Part shown: piece by piece, positions 1 through 12,099 of the stretch
How the letters are laid out: each line of letters starts with the position of its first letter
Numbering within the stretch: the first letter of the stretch is position 1
Source of the DNA: Filosporella fistucella
Taxonomy: Eukaryota > Ascomycota > Leotiomycetes > Helotiales
Reading direction: 5' to 3'
Length of the DNA: 64,000 nucleotides
NCBI GenBank assembly: GCA_030077755.1
Contig: JAQJZZ010000011.1
Span: 682,001 to 746,000 of the forward strand
Notes under the pieces: generated by a model
Databases searched by the model: none
Told to the model about the DNA's origin: nothing
The model's input: only the letters and a program-made list of their open reading frames with translations
Made by a program: the position numbers and the translations under genes

Positions 1-3000
1 CAAATGCCTCTTCAGATTTGGCGTGGTGTAGCGAGCAGCCGAGCGAAGATGGGCGTCAACAGGCTGGGATGTTGCCTCGATGGTGTGGTGAGCTTAATGG
101 CACAAGGCCAATGGGATCTGCCAGGTTCAGACGACGCTGGGAGTTGTTTTGAAAGTCTTGTACAAGCCACGACGTATTGTGGAGAGAAACTTGAATGTTT
201 TCTGACTCGCCTTATCACTACCGTCGAACACACCTCAGGAGGCGCTCCATATTTGCTCTTCAGAGAATAGGAGAAATGTTTCTCAATCCTCGTACGCACA
301 GCCAGTGGAAATGCTGGCTTCTGTCTCTTCATCAACCCTCGTCGTCGCAATCAATGATTGGGCCGCTATCAGAAACCAGGACACATCGCTTTTATCGCTG
401 CTCTGTTCAAATCGTGCCCCTTCAAGCTTTAAATTTCGGGATGGAGGGGTTTTTAGCGATGCCAATAATGCACCTCTACTGTAAAGCGCCTGCAGCCCTC
501 TTCCTGGACGTTTGGGACGTGCCCGCTGCCTGTCCTGAGTTGCAGGGTATTTGCGATACAGCGAATGGATGGGCCGGTCTAGAACATACCCTTTCAAAGT
601 TGAATTTTGTGAGACCAGTCCTCATCTGGCAGGAATACACGAATTATCTTGGCTGATGGACGGCCGACCAGCACAGCGCGGCAGAGCTTATAATGAGCTG
701 ATTGCTGGTCTGCAACGAAAGCTTGGGAACTGGAGAAGAGCAAAAGAGCAAGTGGTGTCTTTGATATCAGTAAATCTGACGATTTTCCGATTTAAGCTTA
801 TATACGGAGATACAGCGATTCAAGTGAGAAAAAGGTATTCAGTTGGCCAATTGAAAAACGTGGGTGATTGTGGTGGCGGTCTGCAAAACAGAGGGATGGG
901 GCGCCTTTTTTGGAGGGGCATCCTGGTCCCTGACTCCCTCAAGAGGACCACAGCCGGATCGCTTGGATTTCTTTCCCATCCGTGTCCCTTCTTCCCTTGC
1001 TTTCCCGCAGCCAGCTGAACCCCCTCGAATCTGAGAAGAGTATTTATGGAAAAATTGAATCACAAGGCTGTATGCGAGTGCGGAAGGAGGGGTGTTGGTG
1101 AGATTGATGAGCATGAAAGGACGAATTGCTGGTGTCCTATTTTGAAGCCAACAATCTCATACCCGCGATCTTGGTGCTGGGTTCTGTTGTGGACATTACT
1201 CAAAGCTTCTATATTTGAGATGAAATCAATAATCCTTCTACCAAATGGCAACACCAGCGTGATATACGAACCAGTGCGCTGCCGTTTGTTTGTTCATCGA
1301 GCTCTTGAATGGTCAAGGTCGAACAATAGATGGTTGGAATATCGTGATCTGGTAGGACTGTGCCATCTCATTCCCCTCAGAATTGGTGATCAAATTGCAC
1401 TGTGATTGAATTTGACACACCATGCCAAATAATGCCAAGCTGCCTCAACACCACCAGGCTCCTTTAGGGCATAGTTTGTGAGTGAAATAGCAATTGCAGA
1501 TGCACTGGTACTCTAAGCTTCGGCGACCTGGACACTAATGACGCCAATCAAAAAGGAGCCAAGGGAGCTTAATGCCCCTGGTCGATCTCTGGCCCAAGCG
1601 TGGAGGAGCTGCTGGTGTCGAAAATCCAAACTTTGAAAATCACTAACGGAGCCAACCGTCGACAAGTTTACCAGCGAGTATGTGCTGTTTCTTCGGCACC
1701 AAAGTTGAATGCAAACGAGTTCTACCCCTTACTTCTATCCCCTCCACCAAATGTCAGAATTTATTTTGTTGAATAGGTGTGCGACTTGTGTGTTGTTTTG
1801 TATCGTGTTGTGTTCAGAGTTGTGTCATGTCAACCCCTCGCTCGACTAAAGTCAGTCGTGCTGCCCAAGGCTATTACTGATGCTGCTTGACCTCGGAGAA
1901 ATGGTTGTTTCTAAATTAGTCTGGTGCCCACTCTGCTGGCTATTGATTTGGCAGGACGGAGGTGATATCGCTTCTGGAAAAGGTTCGTGATATGGGTTGT
2001 ACTTCGTAATGCATTTTGTACTGTAAATTGTCGATGAACGAATAAGAGGAAGAGCCAGCGAAATGTAAATGATAGAAAAAGGACCCTGTTCGGACATAGC
2101 AGCAAACCATGCAATGCTGTCTGCTTCAAGTCGTAATGCCACCCAGATTCGCGAAGCTTGCCCTCTCTCAGTCTGGACATGCAAACCCCATCCCAATCTC
2201 ATCCCATGCATCTGTACCGTACAAATGTCCAATCCCAGCGGCGGGTCAGCCCAATGAGAGGGAGCACAGGCCAGTAATGGAGGATCTTGCATGGCAGAAG
2301 CGGTGGCCAAGGGAGCAGATTCAGAGTAGAGAATGGGGCAAAAGCATCTTTGTTTGAGCTTCCAACGTCACTTCTCACCCTCACCTGCACATTCCGTCTC
2401 TGATGTCCCCTGAAGTGTGCTGTTCTGATGTTGTGCTCCTCTGCTGTTTAACGAGTGAAGGCTGCTTCCTCTTCATCGCCAAACTGGACAAACTCCCAAA
2501 TGGACTCGACCGGGCGGTGGGCCGCAACACCATGAACTTCTCACAGCCTTCCCATGTTTTCCCATGCCTTGCCCATGAACTTGCTGGCCCGCCCCTGCCA
2601 GCCATCCCGCGATTCCATTGTTAAATTGTGGAAAATCAGCAGAGGAAACAAGACCGGGCTGGCTTTAGCTCACACGCCTTTACGCCAAGCACACGCCTCT
2701 GGGCAGCACCCCAGTCGTTTCCCTTCCCAACTACTGAGTTGTGAGCAGCCTGGCAGCTTTCTGAATCCCAAGAAGAGGGCATCACTGGTCTGCAGTGCAG
2801 TGTTGCACGAAAGCCAAATAACCCTGTGTAACAGGTCTACGGTACCGTACGGTACCGACGAGGGACTGCACAGTGCACCACAGGACTCGAACTGGGCTCG
2901 ACACGACTCGGTACACAGTGCAGTGCAGCGCAGCGCTGCCACTGAAGCAAGAAAGGTGTGCTGGACCGTGGGGAATTGTGAGCCGTGGATCAATTACGGA

Positions 3001-5840
3001 GTATGTACTCAAATTGAGTGTTCAATACAAATCCGGCTGTGTGGATGCACCAGAATAAGTTATGGAATTGCCATGGAAGCGCGAAAAGACATGACGGCTC
3101 AGTTGATTGTTGATTGTGGCATGGAAGCGAGCTGGTATTTGAATTTGAGTTGTAGAAATTTGGAGGAGCGAGGCCCGGCCAGACCTTCTCGATTTTGCTG
3201 ACTGTGGATATCCTTCCCTACGAGCCTACGAAGTACTCACCCACCCACCACGCTCACGCTCACCACACCTCACCTTACTTCAACTCACATCTCTGCCTTG
3301 CTTTGCCTCATTATTCATCCAACATGTTTTTACCAGGTCAACATATACATACCTAGCTGGGCTGCAAATTTCGAATCCTCTAAGATGAATATAGCATTTC
3401 TGGCCTCGAAATTATCATTGCTACTCTATCGCATGTTGAACCCATCTGCGGAACGAGCTGAAGCTCCGGATTGGTCAGAGCAAAATGATGCTGCAATCCA
3501 GTCCCTTGACATGTCTTCAACCCCCTTCCAATCAGCCTTAGGGTGTCTCTTTCGTTGTCTATCTGTCTCGCGCCTCCGCCTCGATTTGATCGGACTGATA
3601 TTAAATGGCAGTTGTTAAGTTTCTGCCCCCAAAAAGCCACTTTCTTCACTGGCATTGTCGCACACGGATTACACCCAGCTCAAAGTCTCAGTCCCAGTCC
3701 ACCACTCTCCATCGATATGGACACCCCCCAGAAAAAGGAGCTATCTTGTCCAGAACCAGCCGAACCAACCTGTCTTGTGTTGAGTCTTGACCATTCCCGC
3801 CGCTCCCACTCCATCTCACGCAGCATGCACGCTCTCTCACGCTCTCACGCAGCATGCGCACACACCATGACGGCCTGGAAGGTGGAAGGACCATGACCAG
3901 GACAGGGACCAGGAAGATGAAATTAAGCACACTACCCGATTTGTGCTGGGCTGTCCAATATTTCGGAGCTGAAGAAGCTAAACCTGATATGACGCGAGTG
4001 ATATTGGAGGTGGGATGGTAGGAGCTGGGACAAAGAAGCATAAGAACGAGAATAGATGATGGGTGGGTGGATGGATGGTAGGATGCTGTCACTGATGAAT
4101 ATCACTATTGATATTTTGTGCGACCTGGCTGGAATGGTAAATGGATGTGTTCAAATTACCACCACGAAGACCACCGCACCCACGTCGTCGGGAAGCTCCA
4201 GATTCCCATTACCAGCGACAAATCACGGCCCCTTCCTAGTGGGTGTCCCTCCATGATGAGGTGTGGTTGTGGGTATGTGGGTTATGATTTGGGTGGTATC
4301 TGCGCTGTGTTGGTCGGTGTCTTCCCCTCTGTCTTTTGGGCTCTTGGTCCAAGATGCTGGTCCTTACCGGATATCCTAGTGTTTTCGATCCCTGGAAACC
4401 TTCGATTCAACGGACCAGCAGCCTCCAGTAGCCAGTTACAGTGAGCGCTGAGAACGGAGCTGGGCCAGCGAGTCCTTCAATCTGTGCAAGCTAAGCTCAG
4501 CTAAGCTCTCTCTCTACAGTGCTCCACCGCACTTATCACAGCTACACTGGCATACGTGCGTACGGAGTGGTCCAGCCTGTTCAACTCTGGAGGTCATTTA
4601 AAGTCAGGGACTTGGCATGCAGTATATTTCAAGTATGGAGAGAAGAATAGGTAGTAGCAAGAGAATAGAGGGAGTACATAAATACAGTAATTTACATATA
4701 TAATTGTGTACTCGTAGTTTTTACGAAGTACCTCTCCTCCGTACCTGATGATGTTAGTCTAGGCCATTCCACTTCCTTCGTACGTTGTCGCTAGTGTATC
4801 TGGCCAGGCCCCGGGTGCACTGCTCTAGAATTGAGTTGAATTGAAATGTTGCCCATCCAGCACTAAAGCAGCTCACTAAGACCACCCTCGTATGGCCCTA
4901 ACCTGTACAGGGTACTTTTCATGTCTCTATCCTGCACCCCGTAGCCATAGCCGCAGCCGTAGCCTCCTAATCTCAAGCCTTCAACTCCAGTCGCTGGCCC
5001 CTCCAAGTTGCTTCTGTTCCTGCCCCCAGCTCAAGTCCCAGTCCCAGTCACAGTCCCAGTCAGTTCCCAATCCCAGTCTTTCCTCCCTTCCCCCTCCCCC
5101 TCGTCTTCCTCCCGTCTGGTAATATTCAACACCACCTCGACCACCTCAACCTCGACACACACCTCGACTCGAACCTCCTCGACCATACATCCACATCTAA
5201 AATCCACATCGACCACCACCATCTCCTCAAAAAAAAAAACCGAATAACTACTAGTTCCTCCCTCCCATCGCATCCACAACCTTCCAGCCAGACCAAGTTA
5301 CTCTCAAAGGCACAGACCAAGTCACCACCCATCTCCAAGACTCACCCCAACTCTTCCCAAGCTCTCCCAAGGAGCATATATCCTTCGACGCCTCCCCGGC
5401 GCCAGCCAGGTGATCGACGCTCCACATTCTCATCCCAGGTCTGACACTCGACGCCGAAAGAAATCATAACTATCACCACCAAATCCATACATACCAACCA
5501 TACCATATCATTCGACTCTGAATATTCAGACCGTTCCAGAAAGGCAATAGCATTGCAGATTCGAACAACTGAACTCTCCATTAAATTCCACTGGATATTG
5601 TTCTCCATCAGCTCGACCATACTTTGTTTGTTCGCAGTCAGCCAACCAACCAGACCCTCTACTTTGAATTGATTCATTGTTCTTTATTGTCTTTTTCGCC
5701 CACAGCTTCCTGACTTGTCAGCGAAATCCTCCAATCTGGCTCTCTTACTCACTACTCCTCTCGAGTCGCGTCTGCTTCCTTCCGACCATTACAACTCGTT
5801 CCCATCCAAGCAGCCAACGTGGACTTCGCAATTATCTTCC
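1..5840. other. Gene-free upstream region of the flbC-like gene
   Basis: No reading frame in this 5.8 kb looks like a conserved protein, and the short ORFs on both strands have shadow-like composition. An 18 bp perfect palindrome lies at 2840-2857. A CTCACGCAGCATGC duplication lies around 3810-3860. Strongly pyrimidine-rich sequence with repeated CAGTCC hexamers occupies about 4900-5250. I infer that the last 0.7-1 kb is promoter plus a long 5' leader of the downstream regulator. The rest is unassigned. Confidence 0.6.
2840..2857. repeat. 18 bp perfect palindrome
   Basis: CGGTACCGTACGGTACCG equals its own reverse complement. It sits in gene-free DNA and is followed within 100 bp by short CAGTGCA-type repeats. 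It could be a dimeric protein binding site or simple chance. Nothing else marks its role. Confidence 0.75.
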
Positions 5841-7297
5841 ATGATGGAGACCGCCCAGAGCTTAACGGCTCGAAGGTCTGCTGCCTCCAATCTACCAACA
5901 TTTCAACTCCCTCCCCCAGATCACCTGTCCCAAATGCACAAATATCCAGCATACGCGCCATCAAGCTCAACACAACCAACTCCAGCAGTAGCCAGCAGCG
6001 TGTTGACCCCTCCAGCAGGCCTTCCAAGTGACGGTCTTAGTCCATTGGCATCAAGTGTGAATAGTGGCAGTTCAGGTAGTTCGGCGGCTGGAGTTCCTCC
6101 ATATCAACCAATGGGTTACTGGCCAACACCAAATAATCCTTCTTATACTTTCAGTTCTGCACCTCCAATGCCTTCACCATATGCGCAAGGGCAACAACAA
6201 AGTTACATGGGTCGACCTTTGTATTCACCATCTATGAACTTTCCGAATCGAAATACAAATTCCCCATCAACTGGAGAAGGACTTCCTCCACCTCCATATG
6301 ATCTTCCTCCATTTCCAACCCCAATGTCTGGTGGTGGTCAGCAGCAACAACAAAATCTCCCAAATCTGGCTCCTCAGCAACAGCAGCAGCAACATCACCA
6401 ACAGCAACAACAAAATCAACATCAGCAGCAGCAACAACAGCAGCAGCAAAATCAGCAGCAGCAACACCCTCAACTGAATACCAGCAATATCAATGCGCAG
6501 CAAGCTACTTCGCAAGCACCATCTCAAGGTCCTTTGCATGCGCCTGACGGATATAATGGGAGACCACCTCCAACTCCAACTTACTACCAAACTCCATCCT
6601 CCACACCACAGCAGTCATCATTTCCTGCATATGCTCAGCAATCTCCAACTCAACAATCACCAAATACATCTTCCGCGCCATCAAATCGCATATCACCAGT
6701 TTCCGCTCAAGGTCACTCAATGTCCGCTCCACAAGGCTACCATCGTCCATATACCGGATATAATCTTCCAGCCATGGCAGGACCAATAATGTCTAATGTA
6801 CACAGCCCTGGAAATCAGATGGCATTGGTTGGACCCATGATGGGACAATATCCACCACATCAAATGGGTGGCCCAATGTATGGACATCATCCAGGGCAGC
6901 AGCAACAGCAAAATGATCGACCTTTCAAATGCGACCAATGTCCGCAATCTTTCAACAGGAACCATGATTTGAAGCGCCATAAAAGGATCCATTTGGCAGT
7001 TAAGCCTTTCCCATGTGGACACTGTGAAAAGAGCTTTTCCCGGAAAGATGCATTGAAGGTTCGTTCTAAATCCGATTCTAAATCCAGTAATTGGAGACAG
7101 TTTTCTTTTCTCTTGAAATGACATGAAGCTGATTGAACGAACAGAGACATATCCTCGTCAAAGGGTGCGGTAACAAGAATTCTTCCAACGGAGCCGGTAA
7201 CACCAATGGAGGCAGTCAGTCACCTACCGACAAGGGCGAGATCATGAGTGATTCCACCGAGGACAACTCTCCGGAGATGATGAAGAAAGAGCTATAA
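5841..7297 (+). CDS. flbC: FlbC-like C2H2 zinc-finger conidiation regulator
   Basis: This is a nuclear transcription factor of the FlbC type, known in Aspergillus as an activator of asexual development. Exons are 5841-7058 and 7145-7297, joined in phase 0 across an 86 nt intron with donor GTTCGT, giving 456 aa. The N-terminal 360 residues are Ser/Pro/Gln-rich with a Gln-rich tract near residues 166-210. Two fingers lie near the C-terminus. The first (about 365-387) is a normal C-X2-C-X12-H-X3-H. The second (about 393-414) reads C-X2-C-X12-H-X5-C, and the intron falls just before its histidine. The tail is short and acidic. The frame is open upstream to 5715 but without an ATG, so the first ATG (5841) is taken as the start. 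The paired-finger motif DALKRHILVKGC is what I recognise as FlbC. The family call is strong, orthology is inferred. Confidence 0.85.
6340..6475 (+). repeat. CAG/CAA trinucleotide tract (poly-Gln)
   Basis: An imperfect CAG/CAA repeat with interspersed His and Asn codons, inside the flbC-like coding exon. It encodes the Gln-rich region and could be length-polymorphic between isolates. Confidence 0.9.
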
Positions 7298-10200
7298 TTT
7301 ATATTGTAGTCATTTCCTTCTATCTACTCTGCTTGGCCTCGCTCTAAAAGCAAGGAATCACATATCTAGTACACGATTGATATGTGATGCGTATCTGTAG
7401 CTTTATGCTCATATGGGGGTGTTTTTCCCGGCGGTTGGGGCGGTTGGTTGGCGCACAAATAACATTTGGGGAACCGGGGCGTGTTTCTGTTCTTTGTTGC
7501 AAACACATTTTGCGCTCGGCAGAAGGAACAACGGAAGTGCTCCGATCGATAAATACCCGGCGTTACTGGTGTATTTGCTGGATATGTTTTTTTTTATATA
7601 TTTCTCTCTCTCTCTCTCTCTCTACATCTTATTTGAGAGATGTAATGAGTTGTTTGGTGTTTTGTGGTTGTTGTTCCGTGGTAGCTGGAGCTGGGAGCCT
7701 GGGAGTTGATTTTGTTGACAAGATGCTTGCTTTTGTTATATGCATCGGGAATTCGCTGCGGAAGGGCGACCAATCATTGATTGAACAGAGAAAAAAAGTC
7801 ATGAAGAACGAGGTTGATTGATGGATGGATGATATTGCAGCGAAATGTTTTGGACTAGTCTCCTTTTCCCGGGATTTTGTGCAGATGGAATGAGCTGATT
7901 TTATGGATGGAAATACCTCTCTATAGTTAGTACCTTAGCTAGCGAGCAGTAGCGAGCATTTTTGTGTGTTTTATATTATATTATATTCTCTCTCTTGCTA
8001 GGAAATCTCGATGTTCTTCTTATACCTCTTTTTACATCAATCTGTTTCTTAAAATTATCGGGCCTGTGAATTTTCTCTTTTACCAGAGAGGAAGGGAGGA
8101 GAGTGTGCGTTTGTGTGTACGTGTGTGTGTGGATGAGAGATGGTTGATGGGGGAAGTGAAATAAGGGAGGGGGAAGAGGGATGTATTTGTATACTTAATA
8201 TTGCCTTTGCTTAGCTACTTTTCGTCTTATTTATGAATAAGACATAGAATTTCTGATCTCGGCCTTTCTTTCGAGAGGAAATCTAGAATAACTTAGGTTG
8301 GATACTTGAAAGTGAGATGAGCCAGGTAGGAAATAGTATCCTCTTTCTCACTTTCTCCCTCACACACGCTTACACGCTTACACGCTTACACGCACCGCTT
8401 TCTCTCTCACAATACAAACATAAACAAAACAAAACAAGATGACGCTCCGCTGGCCCTCCGGGGGCCACTGCCGTGGAGGCAGAGAGGGCAGAGTAGGTAG
8501 GTATAGATAGGATGCGGTACCTGCAACAAATACTAGAATCCAGAACGCTCTACTTTAGAGAAAGGGAGTAATTCCAAGGAAAATCGTGATAGTGATTACA
8601 CTTTTGCGATAGAGAGAAAGATCGATTTGGAAATAATTTAATAGTGTATAGAAGTAAGATCTAAGTATACTCCGTTAAATTTCTACGATTGCTGTTATTT
8701 AGTAATGAGCGTAATATAGATTTATTGCTTGTTTATATCTACCCCTCTACCCCTCACAGCCTGCTAGAAAAATAGTATAACTAGATATAGCTTTTACATA
8801 TTCTATTCTTGTCTGCCTTGTCTGTTTCTCATTTAATTCCTTACTTAGTAAGGAATAAGGTAAGTTAAGGTGAGGCCTTCGGGGAGGAAGTATCCATCCG
8901 TTCGGTACCGGGTGCTTGGGATACGCGGCGCCAGGGGTGGAAGTAACGTTGCGTTGGGCTTGGGCTGGGATGAGATATTAGATTTTGGGTGTGTAGGGCT
9001 GAGTCGGGGGCTTGAGAGCTTGTGAGGGGAGGGGGTGTTGGTGATAGGGCTGAAAAAGAGGGATGAGGTTGAGGAGGATGCTGCAATTGAGGGGATGAGG
9101 TTCTTTGGGCGAGGAAATATATTCTTTTGGGGTGGGGGTAGGGCTGATATGATTAGTGCGGAAAGAGGGGTTTGGAATTGGGATTTGGGGTGTGGGATTG
9201 GCTGAGTTGTCGAGGGTAGATTGTGATGAGATGACTTGATTTAGATTGGGAAGAGGATGAGAGGGGAATTATTAGAGGGATAGGTTATAAACTACTTTTT
9301 TATGTTCCCCGGGAACGGTTTTCTTTTGCTGATATTAATGTTTCTGTTATACTTTTTGGTAAAAGGAGGGGGATAGGGACGACGTATTTTATTTGAAGGG
9401 TAGAAGAGGTGAAATGTAGGTTGGGAATTTAGATAGAAATAGGGATTTGAGGAAATAGGGATTTGAGGAGGTAGGGAGGGTAAGGAGAGGGTAGAGATAG
9501 GTATTGAGTTATAGGTTATTTGGTGAGATGGTGCTTAGGAGACTCTCCGGGGTGTTGTAACATTTTATATACTTCTTTTATCTTGATTTAAATATCACGC
9601 TACTTTCCTCAAATACATACTTCAAATCCCTTACCGCTAACCCCGTACCCTCCTAATATCCTATCCTTTATCCACCTCCAAACTACTTTCCAACTTTACC
9701 CAGAAAGATGTCTTTTATCTAGTAAGTAATACTTCTAAACAGCCCTTTCATGGAAATAACTGTACAAAGTTAATTATTTAATACATTTTAGGATTTTCTA
9801 AGAGGATGATCTTTTGCGAAATTTTCGTTACAAGAAAGAGAGATTGAATAGTATTATTGATTGATATTAGAGAAGGATCTTCGTGAAATGGTGCGACATA
9901 TTTGATACTGTCCAAGTTCATCGAACTTATGGGATTCTTAAATTAAGGAAATAAACCCAAGTTCGTTTTCCAATTGAAGAAAGAGAGAGTAATCTTTCTT
10001 AGCCATGTCAAAAATTCTGAAAGGAATGATGAATATCGGCCTGAAACCTCTTTCGGAGAATATCAATCGTGCCTACAATTTCAAGGGTAGACATTTCATC
10101 TATCCAAACACAATGTCCACGTCACTGAAGCTAGGCGATAGCACTAGACTATGTTACAGATGAAGCTCTAGAGATAAAATGATAGTATAATAGTTTAGAA

Positions 10201-10595
10201 CTAAGAGTGGCAAGGGACTTAAAGGGCAGAAAAATCTCGGACGAATGATATTCGGCACTTGTGCAATGTATAAGGCGGAGCAGCGGGATTTGGATAGGGA
10301 TGAAATGCGAGATGTCTAGCCAGACTCCTGTATGATTTGAAGATTAGCCAAGAGGGGCAATTGTAGAATATTAGACTTTGCTTAAAGAGGGGGTATGTAC
10401 CTGAGTTCAAGGCGTCAACTTGATCTCAGCACGACGTCGCGGCGGATGTAGGCAATAGAAAGACAATATGGATTGTAAATATGCAAAAGAAAAGCAAGAT
10501 TCAGAGATGAAAATTCATTGTACTAGTACATCTTATACATCTTGTACAGTACTTCATGTACAAATCCACTTCATATACCAACCCTCCACAAAAGC
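7298..10595. other. Gene-free interval between flbC-like gene and ATP12
   Basis: The interval holds the 3' flank of the flbC-like gene, a (CT)n microsatellite near 7600-7621, and about 3.5 copies of the octamer ACACGCTT at 8363-8395. A long G/A-rich stretch runs from about 8870 to 9560 on the plus strand. ORFs here are short with biased composition. The last 100 bp is the 3' flank of ATP12 and contains the palindrome TGTACTAGTACA at 10519-10530. I see no gene. Confidence 0.6.
8363..8395. repeat. Octamer tandem repeat ACACGCTT
   Basis: About three and a half head-to-tail copies of an 8 bp unit beginning in the run CACACACGCTT. It lies in non-coding DNA downstream of the flbC-like gene. Confidence 0.7.
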
Positions 10596-11778
10596 CTACG
10601 CTTTCACCCCACTGACCAACAAAACCACACTCCCCAATTGTCTCCTAACATCCTCTCTCTCAACGTCATGCGTATCCTCCACCTGCCCCCACATCCCCGT
10701 CTGCCAATCGACCTCCAAACTCGCCGCTCTAGCCGCCTCTTCAACCCCAAACTCTCTCTCCCCATCTCTCAAATGCTCCAGCTCCGTGCTCCACTCCACC
10801 AGCAACCTAACCGCTCCAAGCAATCCCTTCCCAGCCAACACACCCCTCTCCAATCCCGCAAGCTCGAAAGCAGGGAGCCCTGTAACCCATCCTCTGATAA
10901 CATCCTTCGTCATCTGTGGTTGAGCGCGGGGAATAATACTATCTGAATCAAGAACAGGCACGATCTCTACACCCGGCCAGACGCGCTCAGTAAGGTACTG
11001 AATAATAGGCTGTGCAGTCCTCTTCTGAATAGATCGTAGACTCTCTGTCCTAGTAGTATGTGTCTCATACCCGGGAGGATCAGCGACTGCTTCTGGTGCC
11101 CAGCAGAGTAGAGAATCAGTATCTAGATATCTCATCACCGTATTTACAATCCCCTGTCTGATTTCTGTTCCGCCTGCTGTGTCTTCATCTTGGATGTCTA
11201 ATGCTCTTGATACGAGAGAGGTGAGGGGGATAAGATGATGTTTTAGAGCTTGTTGAGCGGAGACTAGGAGGTCCCATTCGAGAGCTATGGCGGTTGCGAG
11301 GTGGGGTTTGTGGTGGGGAATTGTGAGGATATCTTTTGTTGGGCGGCGGAGAGGGCGTTTATCGAGATGGACTTGTAGACCTTCTATATTCCGACAAAAA
11401 AAAGAGATTAGCAAGTACTCAATGGACCCAAACTCAGATCATCATACCTTCTGCATGATTGACATGAACATCCTTCCAGAACCTTTTCAGTTTCGCTGTC
11501 CCGCCTCCAGTGCCTGCAGAAACAGCTCTCAGATCTTGGCCCCTCTTCAATAGCTCCGCTTGCTTTCTTCGTCTCGCGACTCTTGAATCAACATGCTCTG
11601 CACTGGGAGTAGGTGCTTTGGGAGGTGGGCCGGACGATGTGATAGGAGCTACAGTTGCTGGATTTGGTGGCGAGGTGTGTAGACATCTTGCTGTGAATAC
11701 GACGGAGCTTCGAGGTAGGGAGTAGCTGCGAACAGCTCTTGCGCTCTCTGTGAGAGACAATTGAGTTATGCGCTTCAT
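10596..11778 (-). CDS. ATP12: ATP12-like F1-ATP synthase assembly chaperone, mitochondrial
   Basis: Atp12 is a mitochondrial matrix chaperone that binds the F1 alpha subunit during ATP synthase assembly. Exons on the minus strand are 11778-11448 and 11383-10596, with a 64 nt intron in phase 1, giving 372 aa, the size expected for fungal Atp12. The start chosen at 11778 opens an Arg/Ser-rich, acid-poor presequence ending near ARCLHTSPP. The diagnostic block follows: KRFWKDVHV across the intron to LDKRPLRRPTKDIL, then the alpha-helical domain with AIALEWDLL and the segment around WAPEAVADPP. An upstream ATG at 11916 is in frame but would bury the presequence. The frame-restoring splice and the family blocks make this a confident call. 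Confidence 0.9.
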
Positions 11779-12099
11779 GTTGGAGTTGTTGATGTGCTGA
11801 TGGACTTGAGAGATGGAATCTTCAATGACATTATTTTGATGTTTGCTCTGTTTGCTTTCTACATCGGCTAAATTTCGCCTCCTTTCAGCTGCATGAGATG
11901 TTGATGAGAGACACATTCATTCGACATAGTGCCATGGAGAAAAGCCCACTTCAATCATTAGTGCCTATTCAAGTGTGCAAATCACATTGCCCAGTCAGTA
12001 TCGAGTCTCAAAATCATGATACCATTTATGCGCTACAGTGAACGAGTAACTAAACGAACAGGAGCTTCGTCTCTTTATATACTTCTATATAATGGCCCT
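11779..12099. other. Short intergenic stretch (ATP12 promoter side)
   Basis: A 321 bp gap between the ATP12 start and the end of the upstream oxysterol-binding gene. It must hold the ATP12 promoter and the neighbour's terminator. No distinct motif stands out. Confidence 0.5.

Noticed and set aside
5715..5840. Possible N-terminal extension of the flbC-like protein
   Set aside because: The frame is open but has no ATG before 5841. It would need a non-AUG start.
10468..10946. Two overlapping plus-strand ORFs of 134-151 codons
   Set aside because: They are antisense to the ATP12 coding exon and have shadow-like composition.
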